Positions 41,742 through 50,157 of a stretch of DNA of 64,000 nucleotides are shown piece after piece; the first letter of the stretch is position 1; each line of letters starts with the position of its first letter. The DNA lies in contig JBOGUF010000059.1 in the NCBI GenBank assembly GCA_050696075.1, positions 101,046-165,045 of the forward strand, read 5' to 3'. Source of the stretch: JBOGUF01 sp050696075 (lineage in GTDB: Bacteria > Chloroflexota > Chloroflexia > Thermomicrobiales > UBA6265). Made by a program: the position numbers and the translations under genes. The notes under the pieces were generated by a model, which saw only the letters and a list, made by a program, of their open reading frames with translations, did no database searches and was not told the DNA's origin.

Positions 41742-43559
41742 TTGGTCGCGCAAGTAGAAGTCCTGACCCGAGATCAGGTCCCGGTCGAGGAAACCTGGGA
41801 TCTGACTAAGCTCTATCCAACCGACGCGGATTGGGAGTCCGCCGCAACGCTCGCGAAGGCGTTGGTCGCGACGGCAGCGGGCCACCGCGGCCACCTCGAC
41901 GAATCGGCGGCGCGGCTGCGCCAGGCATTGGACGACGTCATGGCCGCCCATCAGGTAGTCGAGCGTCTCAACGTCTACGCCTCGCTCCGGCGGGACGAGA
42001 ACACGGCGGACACCGATGCGCTCGCGCGCTATGAGCGCGCGGTCGCGGTCGCCATCGAGGGTGGGCAGGCGCTGGCGTTCCTCCAGCCGGAGATTTTGGC
42101 GATCTCCGAAGCGCGGCTGGCCGATTTCATGGCCGACCCGTCACTGGCGACCTATCGCCACATGCTCGACGACATCAACCGTCGCCGGCCGTACACGCGG
42201 TCGATCGAGGTGGAAGAGATCCTGGCCCAGGGGGCGGAAGTGACGCGCACGGCGCGGGACGCGTTCGCCGCGCTCGACAATGCCGATCTCACCTTCGGTA
42301 AAGTGCGCGACGACGAAGGCCGCGAGATCGAGCTCACCAAGGGGCGCTACATGATGCTCATGGAGAGCAAGGACCGCAATGTCCGGCGGCTCGCCTACGA
42401 CACGCTGATCGGAGCCTACGACGCGCACAAGCACACCATCTCGTCGATTCACGGCGCGTCGGTGCGCAAAGACGTCTACCAGGCGCGAGTGCGGCATCAC
42501 AACTCGGCGCGCGAGACGGCGCTGTTCGACGACAACCTCCCGGCCGCGGTCTACGATAGCCTGATCGCCGCCACCCGCGAGGCTCGCCCGGCCATCGAGC
42601 GCTACCTCAGCCTGCGGCAGCACATCCTCGGTGTCGATCCGCTCGAGGTCTACGACCTCTACGTGCCGCTGGCCACGCTGCCGGAGCGCACCTACGAGTA
42701 TCGGGAGGCAGTCGGCGTCGTGCTCGACGGTCTGTCACTGTTGGGCGACGACTACGTCTCCATGCTCGGTAGCGGGTTTGATGCGCGGTGGGTGGACGTG
42801 CGCGAGACGAAGGGCAAGCGTTCCGGCGCCTACTCGTGGGGCACCTATGGGGCGCCGCCCGTAATCCTGATGAACTGGAACGGTACGATGGATCACGTCT
42901 TCACGCTGGCGCACGAGGCCGGCCACGCCATGCACAGCCACTATTCGACCAACAACCAGCCGTACCACGACGCGCACTACTCGATCTTCCTGGCCGAAGT
43001 CGCGTCGACGGTCAACGAAGTCCTCCTCACCTGGAAGCTGCTCGACGAGACTTCCGCGGACGACCCTGGCACCCGCTTTTCGATCCTCAACCGGTTCGCC
43101 GACACGATCTACACGACGTTGGTGCGGCAGACGATGTTTGCCGAATTCGAACAGAAGACGCACGAACTCGTCGAATCGGGGCAACCGTTGACCCTGGCGT
43201 CCCTCAACGACCTCTACGGCCTGGTGGTCGAGGCGTACTGCCCCGGCATCAACGTCGATGAGCAGGCAAAACTCGGGTGGAGTCGCGTGCCCCACTTCTA
43301 CCGGGCGTTCTACGTCTTCCAATACGCGACCGGGATCTCGTCGGCGGTGGCGATTGCGCGGGCCATCCGGGACGAGGGCGCGCCCGCCGCCGCGCGGTAT
43401 CGCGAGATGCTGCGCGCCGGCGGCTCGGACTACTCGCTGAGCATCTTGCAGCGCGCGGGCGTCGACCTGACGACGCCGGAGCCGGTGCGGGAAGCTCTCC
43501 GCGAGTTCGACCGCACCGTCGAGGAGATGGAACGCCTCCACGCTACTGGGAGCGCCTAA
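41742..43559 (+). CDS. pepF: Oligoendopeptidase F (M3B metallopeptidase)
   Basis: PepF cleaves short peptides in the cytoplasm. The 605-residue protein has the zinc motif in FTLAHEAGHAMHSHYS (HExxH), the distal Glu in IFLAEVASTVNEVL, and the helical M3 body with ETKGKRSGAYSWGTYG. The start is TTG at 41742, chosen because GGAGGAG lies 9 nt upstream. The longer frame to 41601 would overlap the divergent permease gene. It is convergent with the hicB gene, with a perfect inverted repeat between. Confidence 0.92.
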   Translation: MVAQVEVLTRDQVPVEETWDLTKLYPTDADWESAATLAKALVATAAGHRGHLDESAARLRQALDDVMAAHQVVERLNVYASLRRDENTADTDALARYERAVAVAIEGGQALAFLQPEILAISEARLADFMADPSLATYRHMLDDINRRRPYTRSIEVEEILAQGAEVTRTARDAFAALDNADLTFGKVRDDEGREIELTKGRYMMLMESKDRNVRRLAYDTLIGAYDAHKHTISSIHGASVRKDVYQARVRHHNSARETALFDDNLPAAVYDSLIAATREARPAIERYLSLRQHILGVDPLEVYDLYVPLATLPERTYEYREAVGVVLDGLSLLGDDYVSMLGSGFDARWVDVRETKGKRSGAYSWGTYGAPPVILMNWNGTMDHVFTLAHEAGHAMHSHYSTNNQPYHDAHYSIFLAEVASTVNEVLLTWKLLDETSADDPGTRFSILNRFADTIYTTLVRQTMFAEFEQKTHELVESGQPLTLASLNDLYGLVVEAYCPGINVDEQAKLGWSRVPHFYRAFYVFQYATGISSAVAIARAIRDEGAPAAARYREMLRAGGSDYSLSILQRAGVDLTTPEPVREALREFDRTVEEMERLHATGSA

Positions 43560-43572
43560 GCCGGTGCTATCC

Positions 43573-43625
43573 TCCCGTCATTCCGAGGTCATAAGTAATG
43601 ACGGAAGGGGCGCGGAATGACGGGA
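43573..43625. repeat. 13-bp perfect inverted repeat between pepF and hicB
   Basis: TCCCGTCATTCCG (43573-43585) and its exact reverse complement (43613-43625) flank a 27-nt loop that contains a further copy-like TAATGACGG. It could end transcription from both sides, or be a mobile repeat: the GTCATTCCGAGG core also occurs in diverged form inside the element at 10993-11080. Confidence 0.6.
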
Positions 43626-43640
43626 TACGCAACCCAGTCC

Positions 43641-43874
43641 TTAGGCGCTGGCACGCGCCAGATCGGGCCGAAACCGTGGAGAAGGAATCGGATCACCGTG
43701 GTCGCGCAACGAGGCAAGGACCCCGCGAATCGCAACCTTGACCTCTTTGAGCGCCTCTTCCGGCGTGCGCCCGTGGGCGGAGCAATACTCCAAGTCCGGT
43801 ATGTCGGCAATATATGCCTCATCCTCGTCGCTCCAGAAGAGGACGACGGCGTAGGGGATCTCCTGGTCCATCAT
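43641..43874 (-). CDS. HicB family antitoxin
   Basis: The 77-residue protein matches HicB N-terminal domains: YAVVLFWSDEDEAYIADIPDLEYCSAHGRTPEEALKEVKVAI. HicB neutralises the HicA mRNA interferase and represses its own operon; a DNA-binding ribbon-helix-helix domain is often at the C-terminus but none is seen here. Its ATG overlaps the end of hicA, giving the order hicA-hicB. Because hicA carries a stop codon, the antitoxin is probably an orphan. Confidence 0.85.
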   Translation of the reverse strand: MMDQEIPYAVVLFWSDEDEAYIADIPDLEYCSAHGRTPEEALKEVKVAIRGVLASLRDHGDPIPSPRFRPDLARASA

Positions 43875-44122
43875 GAATCCTCCAGCGTCAGCGAGTTATC
43901 CCGCACCGCCTTGAGCAAATCTCGAACTTGATACGGCTTGGCTTTGCCGTTGTCCGGTTACAAGTTCAGGCGATTCTGCAGTTGGGGATGGATCAGAATA
44001 TGGTGACTGCCTTCGATGCGATCAAGGGTGAATCCGAACGCCCGCGCTAGCCTCAACGCCTCCTCAAACCGCAAGCCCTTCGGATTACTGAGGGCCTTCA
44101 GATAGAGCTTCTGGGCCTTCAT
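43871..44122 (-). pseudogene. hicA toxin gene broken by a premature TAA
   Basis: From an ATG at 44122 the frame reads MKAQKLYLKALSNPKG... with GSHHILIHPQ, the catalytic His region of HicA, then meets TAA at 43960-43958. The frame continues past it with PDNGKAKPYQVRDLLKAV, which is the standard end of HicA, and stops at 43873-43871 overlapping hicB. In relatives the position is Gln (LNLQ), so one CAA to TAA change explains the break. The 54-residue remainder lacks the C-terminal part and is probably inactive. Too short for most gene finders. Confidence 0.8.
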
Positions 44123-44284
44123 GCTTGAGCAACCATCCTACGTTCCGCCGCGCCGGCATCGTGATGCCATCATACTGCACAGTCGTCGTTCTGCCGCGAG
44201 GCTAAGTCAATCTGTCGTAGAGATCTCGGCTGGCGACGGCAAGCAAGAGTCGCTTGGTCCAACGGCTGATCAAGGAGCTGCAGG

Positions 44285-45466
44285 GTGGACCGCCATACCA
44301 GGACACAGGTATACGCGTTCGGCACGTCGATCTTCTCGGAGATGAGCCGGCTGGCAGCCGAGCATGGCGCGGTCAACCTGGGCCAGGGCTATCCCGATTT
44401 TCCCGGCCCGGAGTTCGTGAAGCAGGCCGCGAAGGCGGCAATCGACGGCGACGTCAACCAATACGCGGTCGGGCATGGTCAGCCGCGGCTGCGGCGGGCG
44501 ATTGCGGCGGCGTGGTCGGCGACCTATGGGCGAGCGGTCGATCCCGAGGGCGAGATCACCGTCACCAGCGGCGCGACTGAGGCGATCTACGACGCGGTGC
44601 AGGCGTTTGTTGGGACGGGAGACGAAGTGATCGCCTTCGAACCCTTCTACGACTCCTATCTGCCGGCGACGATCCTCGCCGGCGGGTCGTTTCGGCCGAT
44701 CACGCTGCGCCCCCCAGATTGGTTGTTCGACCCGGACGAGCTCCGCGCCGCGTTCACGAACCGCACCAAGGCAATCCTGGTCAATACGCCGCATAACCCG
44801 ACCGGCAAAGTCTTCTCGCAAGAAGAATTCAATCTCATCGCGGAGCTTTGCCAAGAGCACGACGTCATCGCCATCACCGACGAGGTCTACGACCGCATCA
44901 CGTACGACGGCGCGACACACGTACCGCTTGCCACGCTGCCGGGGATGTGGGACCGCACACTGACGATCAACTCGACCGGCAAGTCCTTCTCGATGACCGG
45001 ATGGAAGATCGGATACGCCGTCGGTCCGGCGGCACTGAATGCGGCTTTGCGGGCGGTGCATCAGTTCGTGACCTTCGCCACTGCCACCCCGTTTCAGGAA
45101 GCGATGGCGACCGCCCTTGAAACGGCCGAGACCACGGATTACTACGCACAACTTCGGGCCGCATACACGGCGAGGCGAGATCTGCTCCAAGGCATCCTCG
45201 AGGGAGCCGGATTGCCGACGCTGTCGATTGCGGGAAGCTACTTCTTGATGGCTGATGTTGCCAACCGCGGTTTCCCGGACGACGCATCATTCTGCCGGTA
45301 TCTGACGACGGAGATCGGTGTGGCCGCCGTGCCGCCCTCGGCCTTCTACGTCGACCCGGCGCGAGCACCGCTCCTGGCGCGCTTCTGCTTCGCCAAGCGG
45401 GAGGAGACACTGCGCGCGGCGGGGGATCGGTTACAGAAGTTGTCTGCCCGCTCCTTCAATCTGTAG
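44285..45466 (+). CDS. PLP-dependent aminotransferase (class I/II)
   Basis: The 393-residue enzyme has the fold-type I pattern: VNLGQGYPDFPGPEF, SGATEAIYDAVQAFV, NTPHNPTGKVF, the Asp/Tyr of ITDEVYDRITYDG, and the Schiff-base Lys in INSTGKSFSMTGWKIGY. It resembles methionine/kynurenine-type aminotransferases (KAT/YbdL group); the exact amino acid cannot be fixed. AAGGAG lies 8 nt before the GTG start. A CATACT box at 44171-44176 may be its -10. Confidence 0.9.
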   Translation: MDRHTRTQVYAFGTSIFSEMSRLAAEHGAVNLGQGYPDFPGPEFVKQAAKAAIDGDVNQYAVGHGQPRLRRAIAAAWSATYGRAVDPEGEITVTSGATEAIYDAVQAFVGTGDEVIAFEPFYDSYLPATILAGGSFRPITLRPPDWLFDPDELRAAFTNRTKAILVNTPHNPTGKVFSQEEFNLIAELCQEHDVIAITDEVYDRITYDGATHVPLATLPGMWDRTLTINSTGKSFSMTGWKIGYAVGPAALNAALRAVHQFVTFATATPFQEAMATALETAETTDYYAQLRAAYTARRDLLQGILEGAGLPTLSIAGSYFLMADVANRGFPDDASFCRYLTTEIGVAAVPPSAFYVDPARAPLLARFCFAKREETLRAAGDRLQKLSARSFNL

Positions 45467-45490
45467 GAGCAAACGCGGCCGGGTTCTGGC

Positions 45491-46873
45491 ATGATGCCGC
45501 CATCGAGCGATGATGCGACGAGGGTGGCGATGGCAGTGGTTTCTGGAACCCCGTCCGAGATGGCTATCAGCCGGGCCTGGCACGTTGGCGCCGTCCCGGC
45601 GATCCTCCGGACCGTCGACGGGCGGGAGGCTCGGGTTGTCCATCGCGGTTCGTGGTCGCATGGCCTGGGTCCCGATTTCCGCGACGCGATGATCGAGTTC
45701 GACGGGCGGACGCTGGGGAGCGGCAGCGTCGAAATCCACCTCCGCACGTCGGCCTGGCGGGAACATCGCCACCATCTCGATCCGCGTTACGACGACGTCG
45801 TGCTCCATGTGGTGCTACGGCACGACGGCGCGGAGACGCGGCGGCACGATGGCGGCATAGTTCCCATCGTCGAGCTGGTGAGCCTTGCCGAGTTGCTACC
45901 ACTCGACGGGCACGATACCGCTGACTGGTCTCGATTCGGGGGAGCCGTGTGCGCGCCTGAACTCGCCGCGGAACGCCCTGCCGTCATTCGGTCGATGCTG
46001 TGGGAGCTGGGCGATCGGCGGCTTGCCAGCAAGGCAGCACGGTTCGAAGCGCGCTTGTCGTCGATCCCGCCCGCGGAGGTGCTTTACCAGGAACTTTGGG
46101 ACGGCCTGGGGTACGCCGCCAATCGCGAGCCGATGCGAACCGTCGCCGAACGCCTCCCCCTGTCGGCAGTCGAGGCGGCGTTGGCGACGGTGCCACGGGA
46201 GCGCCGGCTGTCGCTGGCGCGGGCTCTGCTTTTCGGCATCGCCGGATTCCTGCCCTTAGCTCCGGCCGACGCCCAGGCGGCCGGCGTTCGCGCGGCCGAC
46301 ATTGCTGAGTGCGATCGATTATGGTTCGAGCGTGGTGTCGCTTGGCATGACCTGGCGTTGCCCCCAACCATGTGGCAGCGGGCGCGGGTGCGTCCGGCGA
46401 ATCACCCGGCCCGGCGGATCTCCGGAGGCGCCGCCCTCTTGGCCCAGGCGAGGGCCGGCCTCGTGTCGGAACTGCTAGACGCTATGAGACGAGGGGACGA
46501 TGCCGAAGCCGCGCTCCGCGCCATGTCCGAAGTCGACGGCGAACCGATGCTGGGCGAGGATCGTGCGCGCGGACTCGCCGGCAATGTAGTCATCCCGTTC
46601 GCCCTCGCTCTGGCGGAACACGTGAACGACCGGGAACTGAGCGACGCCGCGGCCACCGCCTGGGAACGCTTGCGTGCGGCGGAGACAAACCACATCACCC
46701 GTCGCGCGCACCGGCAGATTTGCGGCGACCAGCGGTTGCCCGCGCTCGGCTTTCGCGGCCAACAGGGTCTCATTCACCTCGACCAAACCCTGTGCGCACC
46801 CCGGCGCTGTTTCGAATGCCCAATCGCGCACGCCGCGTCAACGATCCCACTCACCTCGCCCGAAGGTCCATGA
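45491..46873 (+). CDS. DUF2851 family protein
   Basis: The 460-residue protein matches DUF2851: VEIHLRTSAWREHRHHLDPRYDDVVLHVVL, preceded by GLGPDFRDAMIEFDG and followed by a helical C-terminal half. A four-cysteine region near the end (ICGDQ..., LCAPRRCFECPIAH) may bind a metal. The N-terminal core with conserved Asp, Glu and His residues looks enzyme-like, but no reaction is known for the family. The start at 45491 gives a Met-Met opening; a GTG further in is possible. Function unknown. Confidence 0.85.
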   Translation: MMPPSSDDATRVAMAVVSGTPSEMAISRAWHVGAVPAILRTVDGREARVVHRGSWSHGLGPDFRDAMIEFDGRTLGSGSVEIHLRTSAWREHRHHLDPRYDDVVLHVVLRHDGAETRRHDGGIVPIVELVSLAELLPLDGHDTADWSRFGGAVCAPELAAERPAVIRSMLWELGDRRLASKAARFEARLSSIPPAEVLYQELWDGLGYAANREPMRTVAERLPLSAVEAALATVPRERRLSLARALLFGIAGFLPLAPADAQAAGVRAADIAECDRLWFERGVAWHDLALPPTMWQRARVRPANHPARRISGGAALLAQARAGLVSELLDAMRRGDDAEAALRAMSEVDGEPMLGEDRARGLAGNVVIPFALALAEHVNDRELSDAAATAWERLRAAETNHITRRAHRQICGDQRLPALGFRGQQGLIHLDQTLCAPRRCFECPIAHAASTIPLTSPEGP

Positions 46874-46884
46874 GGCGCCCACAT

Positions 46885-46947
46885 AGCACTCAGCACTGGG
46901 CACTGGGAACCGGGCACTCGGTACTCGGTATTCGGCAATCGGCTCTT
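46885..46947. repeat. Heptamer tandem repeat (single arm)
   Basis: Nine 7-bp units run from 46885 to 46947: AGCACTC, AGCACTG, GGCACTG, GGAACCG, GGCACTC, GGTACTC, GGTATTC, GGCAATC, GGCTCTT. It lies between two convergent genes and has no inverted partner that I can see. The phase and length match the other heptamer sites at 5936, 10941 and 12687. Confidence 0.8.
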
Positions 46948-47713
46948 AGAAATAGTTCACCGTAATGCCGCCATCGACGACAAACGTCGCTCCCGTCATC
47001 CAGGACGACTCGTCGGAGGCGAGGAAGATCCCGGCCCAGACGATATCCTCGGCGCGCCCGAACCGACCGAGTGGGATGCGGTTGAGGCGCTTGTTCTTCT
47101 CCTCCTCGTTCGGAAAGAGCGATTCGAGGAGCGGTGTGAGCACGGGTCCAGGGCAGATCGCGTTTGCTCGGACGCCCTGCCGGCCGTATTGCACGGCCAG
47201 GGAGCGCGTGAGCGAAAGCACGCCGCCCTTGCTGGCCGTGTAGGCGTCCTGCGGCACCGTGCAGCCGAGCAGCGCGACGAACGAGGCGATATTGACGATC
47301 GAGCCTCCGCCTGCCTCCTTGAGCGCCGGGATGCCGTGCTTGCAGCAGAGATAGGTCCCATTGAGGTTGACGTCGAGCACGCGCTGCCAGACATCCTCGT
47401 CCGTTTCGACGACCGACGTGTCCTCGTGCGGCATAATGCCGGCGTTGTTGTAGAGCACGTTGAGCTTGCCGAAGCGGTCGACGGCCGCCTCCACCATGCG
47501 TTGGACGTCGCCTGAGCGCGTGACATCGCCGACCACCGGGAAGATCGCCTCGCGTGCTGCCTCGCCCGCGTCGCGTACCGCCTGCCCCAGCGGTTCGCCC
47601 GCGACGTCGGCCGCCACGACCTTCGCGCCCTGCTCCGCGAACATACGCGTCGCCACCCGACCCATGCCGCTTGCCGCCCCCGTCACCAGGACGACCTTGC
47701 CCGAAAGTCGCAC
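46946..47713 (-). CDS. Short-chain dehydrogenase/reductase (SDR)
   Basis: The 255-residue protein has the classical SDR signatures: TGAASGMGRVA for cofactor binding, NNAGIMP, and the catalytic YTASK motif, plus GPVLTPLLE after it. Asp/Arg at the end of the second strand (AADVAG) suggests NAD(H) preference. The GTG at 47713 has GGAG 8 nt upstream and matches the family start; a longer frame to 47758 is unlikely. It is divergent from the amidohydrolase gene. Substrate unknown, but the neighbours suggest sugar-lactone or aldehyde metabolism. Confidence 0.88.
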   Translation of the reverse strand: MRLSGKVVLVTGAASGMGRVATRMFAEQGAKVVAADVAGEPLGQAVRDAGEAAREAIFPVVGDVTRSGDVQRMVEAAVDRFGKLNVLYNNAGIMPHEDTSVVETDEDVWQRVLDVNLNGTYLCCKHGIPALKEAGGGSIVNIASFVALLGCTVPQDAYTASKGGVLSLTRSLAVQYGRQGVRANAICPGPVLTPLLESLFPNEEEKNKRLNRIPLGRFGRAEDIVWAGIFLASDESSWMTGATFVVDGGITVNYF

Positions 47714-47872
47714 GCCGCTCTCTCCGCCTTCCGGCCATCGGCCGACGATCGCCTGCATCGTTTCGGGCGAGATCGTATCAGAGCGTTGCCCGCTCTCGTC
47801 CGCCCCGCGGTAAAGTACGCCCGATCAATTCGATGTGAACTGCCGCGAACGCCGGTTGAGGAGGGGAAAGGG

Positions 47873-48733
47873 ATGCCGGATTTCCCGATCATCGACGCGC
47901 ACGTCCACCTCTGGGACCCGGCGCGCTTTGCCATCCCGTGGCTTGAAGGCGCGCCGGCGCTCAACAAGCCGTTTAGTCTCGCCGAGTACGGCGAAGCGAC
48001 GAAGGAGATTCGGGTCGAGGGGGTGGTCTACCTCGAAATCGACATCGCGCCCGCCTACGCGCTGATCGAGGCACGCCACGTTGTCGATCTAGCGAGCCAA
48101 GACGCGCGGATTATGGGCATTATTGCCCATGCCCCCGTCGAGGATGGGGACCGCGTCCGGGTCTACCTGGAGGCTTTGGTCGCCCTTAGCTCGAAGATCA
48201 AGGGCATCCGCCGCTTGACCCAGGGGCTGCCGGACCCGGAGTTTTGCCTGCGACCGGGGTTTGTGCGCGGCGTCCAACTGCTGCCGAAATACGGCCTCAG
48301 TTGCGATCTCTGCTGCACCTATCGCGAACTCGGTCCGACCGTCGAGCTCGTGCGGCGTTGCCCCGAAACGAGCTTCATCCTCGACCACATCGGCAAGCCG
48401 AACATCCGGGGCGGCGAGTTGAATCCCTGGGCGGAGCAGATGGCCGCCCTGGCATCGTTACCGAACACCGTCTGCAAAATCAGCGGTGTCCTCACCGAGG
48501 CGAACCTCGAGGCGTGGACGATCGAAGACGTCAAACCGTACGTCATGCACGCTTTGGAAGTCTTTGGCGAGGATCGGGTCGTCTTTGGCAGCGACTGGCC
48601 GGTCGTGCTCGGCGCCGCGTCGCACCAGCGGTGGGTGTCGACGTTGGACGACCTGACCGCCGACTTCTCAGAGGACGCCAAGCGGAAACTCTGGGCGGAA
48701 AACGTCCGGCGCTTCTACCGGCTCGACGCATAA
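47873..48733 (+). CDS. Amidohydrolase family protein (COG3618, lactonase-like)
   Basis: The 286-residue TIM-barrel protein has the amidohydrolase_2 metal motif IIDAHVHLWDP, FILDHIGKPN and VFGSDWPV near the C-terminus with the final metal Asp. COG3618 members include L-fuconolactonase and rhamnonolactonase. The ATG at 47873 has GAGGAGGGGAAAGGG upstream. It precedes a glutamine-synthetase-like gene by 20 nt on the same strand and is divergent from an SDR, a set that could degrade an amino sugar or lactone. Confidence 0.87.
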   Translation: MPDFPIIDAHVHLWDPARFAIPWLEGAPALNKPFSLAEYGEATKEIRVEGVVYLEIDIAPAYALIEARHVVDLASQDARIMGIIAHAPVEDGDRVRVYLEALVALSSKIKGIRRLTQGLPDPEFCLRPGFVRGVQLLPKYGLSCDLCCTYRELGPTVELVRRCPETSFILDHIGKPNIRGGELNPWAEQMAALASLPNTVCKISGVLTEANLEAWTIEDVKPYVMHALEVFGEDRVVFGSDWPVVLGAASHQRWVSTLDDLTADFSEDAKRKLWAENVRRFYRLDA

Positions 48734-48753
48734 TAGGACGCGCAGGTTCATTG

Positions 48754-50133
48754 ATGACCGCTTCTGCCCGCGGGTTGCTCTCCGTTGACCAACTGTCGGA
48801 CCTCGTCGACCGCGGCGAGATCGACACCGTCGTCTGCGCGGTTTGCGACATGCAGGGCCGGCTGGTTGGCAAGCGGGTCACCGGTCACTATTTTGTCGCC
48901 CACTGCCTCGATCACGGGACACACTTCTGCACCTATCTCCTCGGCACCGACATGGAACTGAACACGCCGGACGGCTTCCCGCTCATGAACTGGTCGTCCG
49001 GCTACGGCGACTACCAGGCGCGTCCCGACTGGCAGACCCTGCGCGTAATTCCCTGGTTGGAGAAGACGGCGCTGGTGCTCGCTGACGCCGTCGACGAGGC
49101 GGCGGGCGACGAGGCGCCGGTCTCCCCGCGAACGATCCTGAAAGGGCAAATCGCGCTCGCCGCTCAGCTTGGCTTCCATCCGAAGATGGCGACGGAACTG
49201 GAGTTCTACTTGCTGCGCGGCAGCTTCGACGACGCCCGGGCGCAAGGCTACGCGGGCCTGCAACCCTTTGGCTGGTACAGCGAGGACTATCAGCTCTTCC
49301 AATCGACGAAAGCGGAGCCGCTCTACCGGCAGTTTCGGAATCTGCTCACCGAAGCGGGCGTACCGATCGAGTTCTCCAAGGGCGAGGCCGCGCCCGGTCA
49401 ACATGAGGTCAACATCCAGTACGCCGGCGCGCTCGAATCGGCCGACCGCACCGCGATCTTCAAGCACGGCGCCAAGGAAATCGCGTACCAGAACGGCCAC
49501 GCAATCACCTTCATGGCAAAACCGGATCAGACCTGGACCGGATCGAGCGGTCATATCCACCTTAGTCTCTGGGACGCGGAGGGTACGTCCAACCGGTTCT
49601 ACGATGCACAATCCGGCGGCATGTCGGAGACGATGCGCCATTTCCTCGGTGGCGTCATGGTAGCCGCGCGCGAGCTGTCGCTGCTGGTCGCGAGCAACGT
49701 CAACTCCTACAAGCGCTATGCGACGGCGAGTTGGGCGCCTGTCAACATCGTTTGGGGCCGCGACAACCGGACCTGCGGGTTTCGGGTCGTCGGCCACGGT
49801 TCCTCACTCCGCATCGAGAACCGGTTTCCGGGCGGCGATGCGAATCCGTACCTTGCTTATGCGGCGATGCTGGCCGCCGGCCTCAACGGCGTCGAGCAAG
49901 CAATCGAGCCACCGCCCGAACTCCAGGGCAATGGCTACGAAGCGACCGGCGTTCCCCGCGTCCCGCGCACCCTGCACGAGGCGATCGACGCCTTTGCCGC
50001 GAGCGCGATCGCCCGCTCGTCCTTCGGCGATCTGGTCGTCGAGCACTATCTCAACGCCGCGCGGCTCGAACAGGCGGCATTCGACCAAGCCGTTACCGAC
50101 TGGGAGCGCATACGGTACTTTGAGCGCGGTTAG
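48754..50133 (+). CDS. Glutamine synthetase family protein (GlnT/PuuA-like)
   Basis: The 459-residue protein has the GS beta-grasp N-terminus (VVCAVCDMQGRLVGKRV) and the catalytic domain: ELEFYLLRG for metal Glu, GQHEVNIQY, ITFMAKPDQTWTGSSGHIHLSL, NRTCGFRVV and ENRFPGGDANPYLAYAA. It belongs to the GlnT or gamma-glutamylpolyamine-synthetase side rather than the housekeeping GS-I type. The ATG at 48754 is preceded by a TTG that adds one residue. The decarboxylase at 52025 could link it to polyamines, but the amidohydrolase next to it points elsewhere. Confidence 0.88.
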   Translation: MTASARGLLSVDQLSDLVDRGEIDTVVCAVCDMQGRLVGKRVTGHYFVAHCLDHGTHFCTYLLGTDMELNTPDGFPLMNWSSGYGDYQARPDWQTLRVIPWLEKTALVLADAVDEAAGDEAPVSPRTILKGQIALAAQLGFHPKMATELEFYLLRGSFDDARAQGYAGLQPFGWYSEDYQLFQSTKAEPLYRQFRNLLTEAGVPIEFSKGEAAPGQHEVNIQYAGALESADRTAIFKHGAKEIAYQNGHAITFMAKPDQTWTGSSGHIHLSLWDAEGTSNRFYDAQSGGMSETMRHFLGGVMVAARELSLLVASNVNSYKRYATASWAPVNIVWGRDNRTCGFRVVGHGSSLRIENRFPGGDANPYLAYAAMLAAGLNGVEQAIEPPPELQGNGYEATGVPRVPRTLHEAIDAFAASAIARSSFGDLVVEHYLNAARLEQAAFDQAVTDWERIRYFERG

Positions 50134-50157
50134 CGTGTATCGTCATTCCCACCAGCC

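Noticed and set aside
43958..43960. Recoding of the hicA stop
   Set aside because: It is TAA, which no bacterial recoding system known to me reads as an amino acid; a nonsense mutation is the simple reading.
44123..44284. tRNA gene in the gap before the aminotransferase
   Set aside because: No acceptor stem, T-loop or anticodon arm could be built by eye.
46885..46947. Coding sequence or variable number tandem repeat in a gene
   Set aside because: It lies after the DUF2851 stop and before the SDR stop with no open frame of its own; intergenic heptamer repeat.
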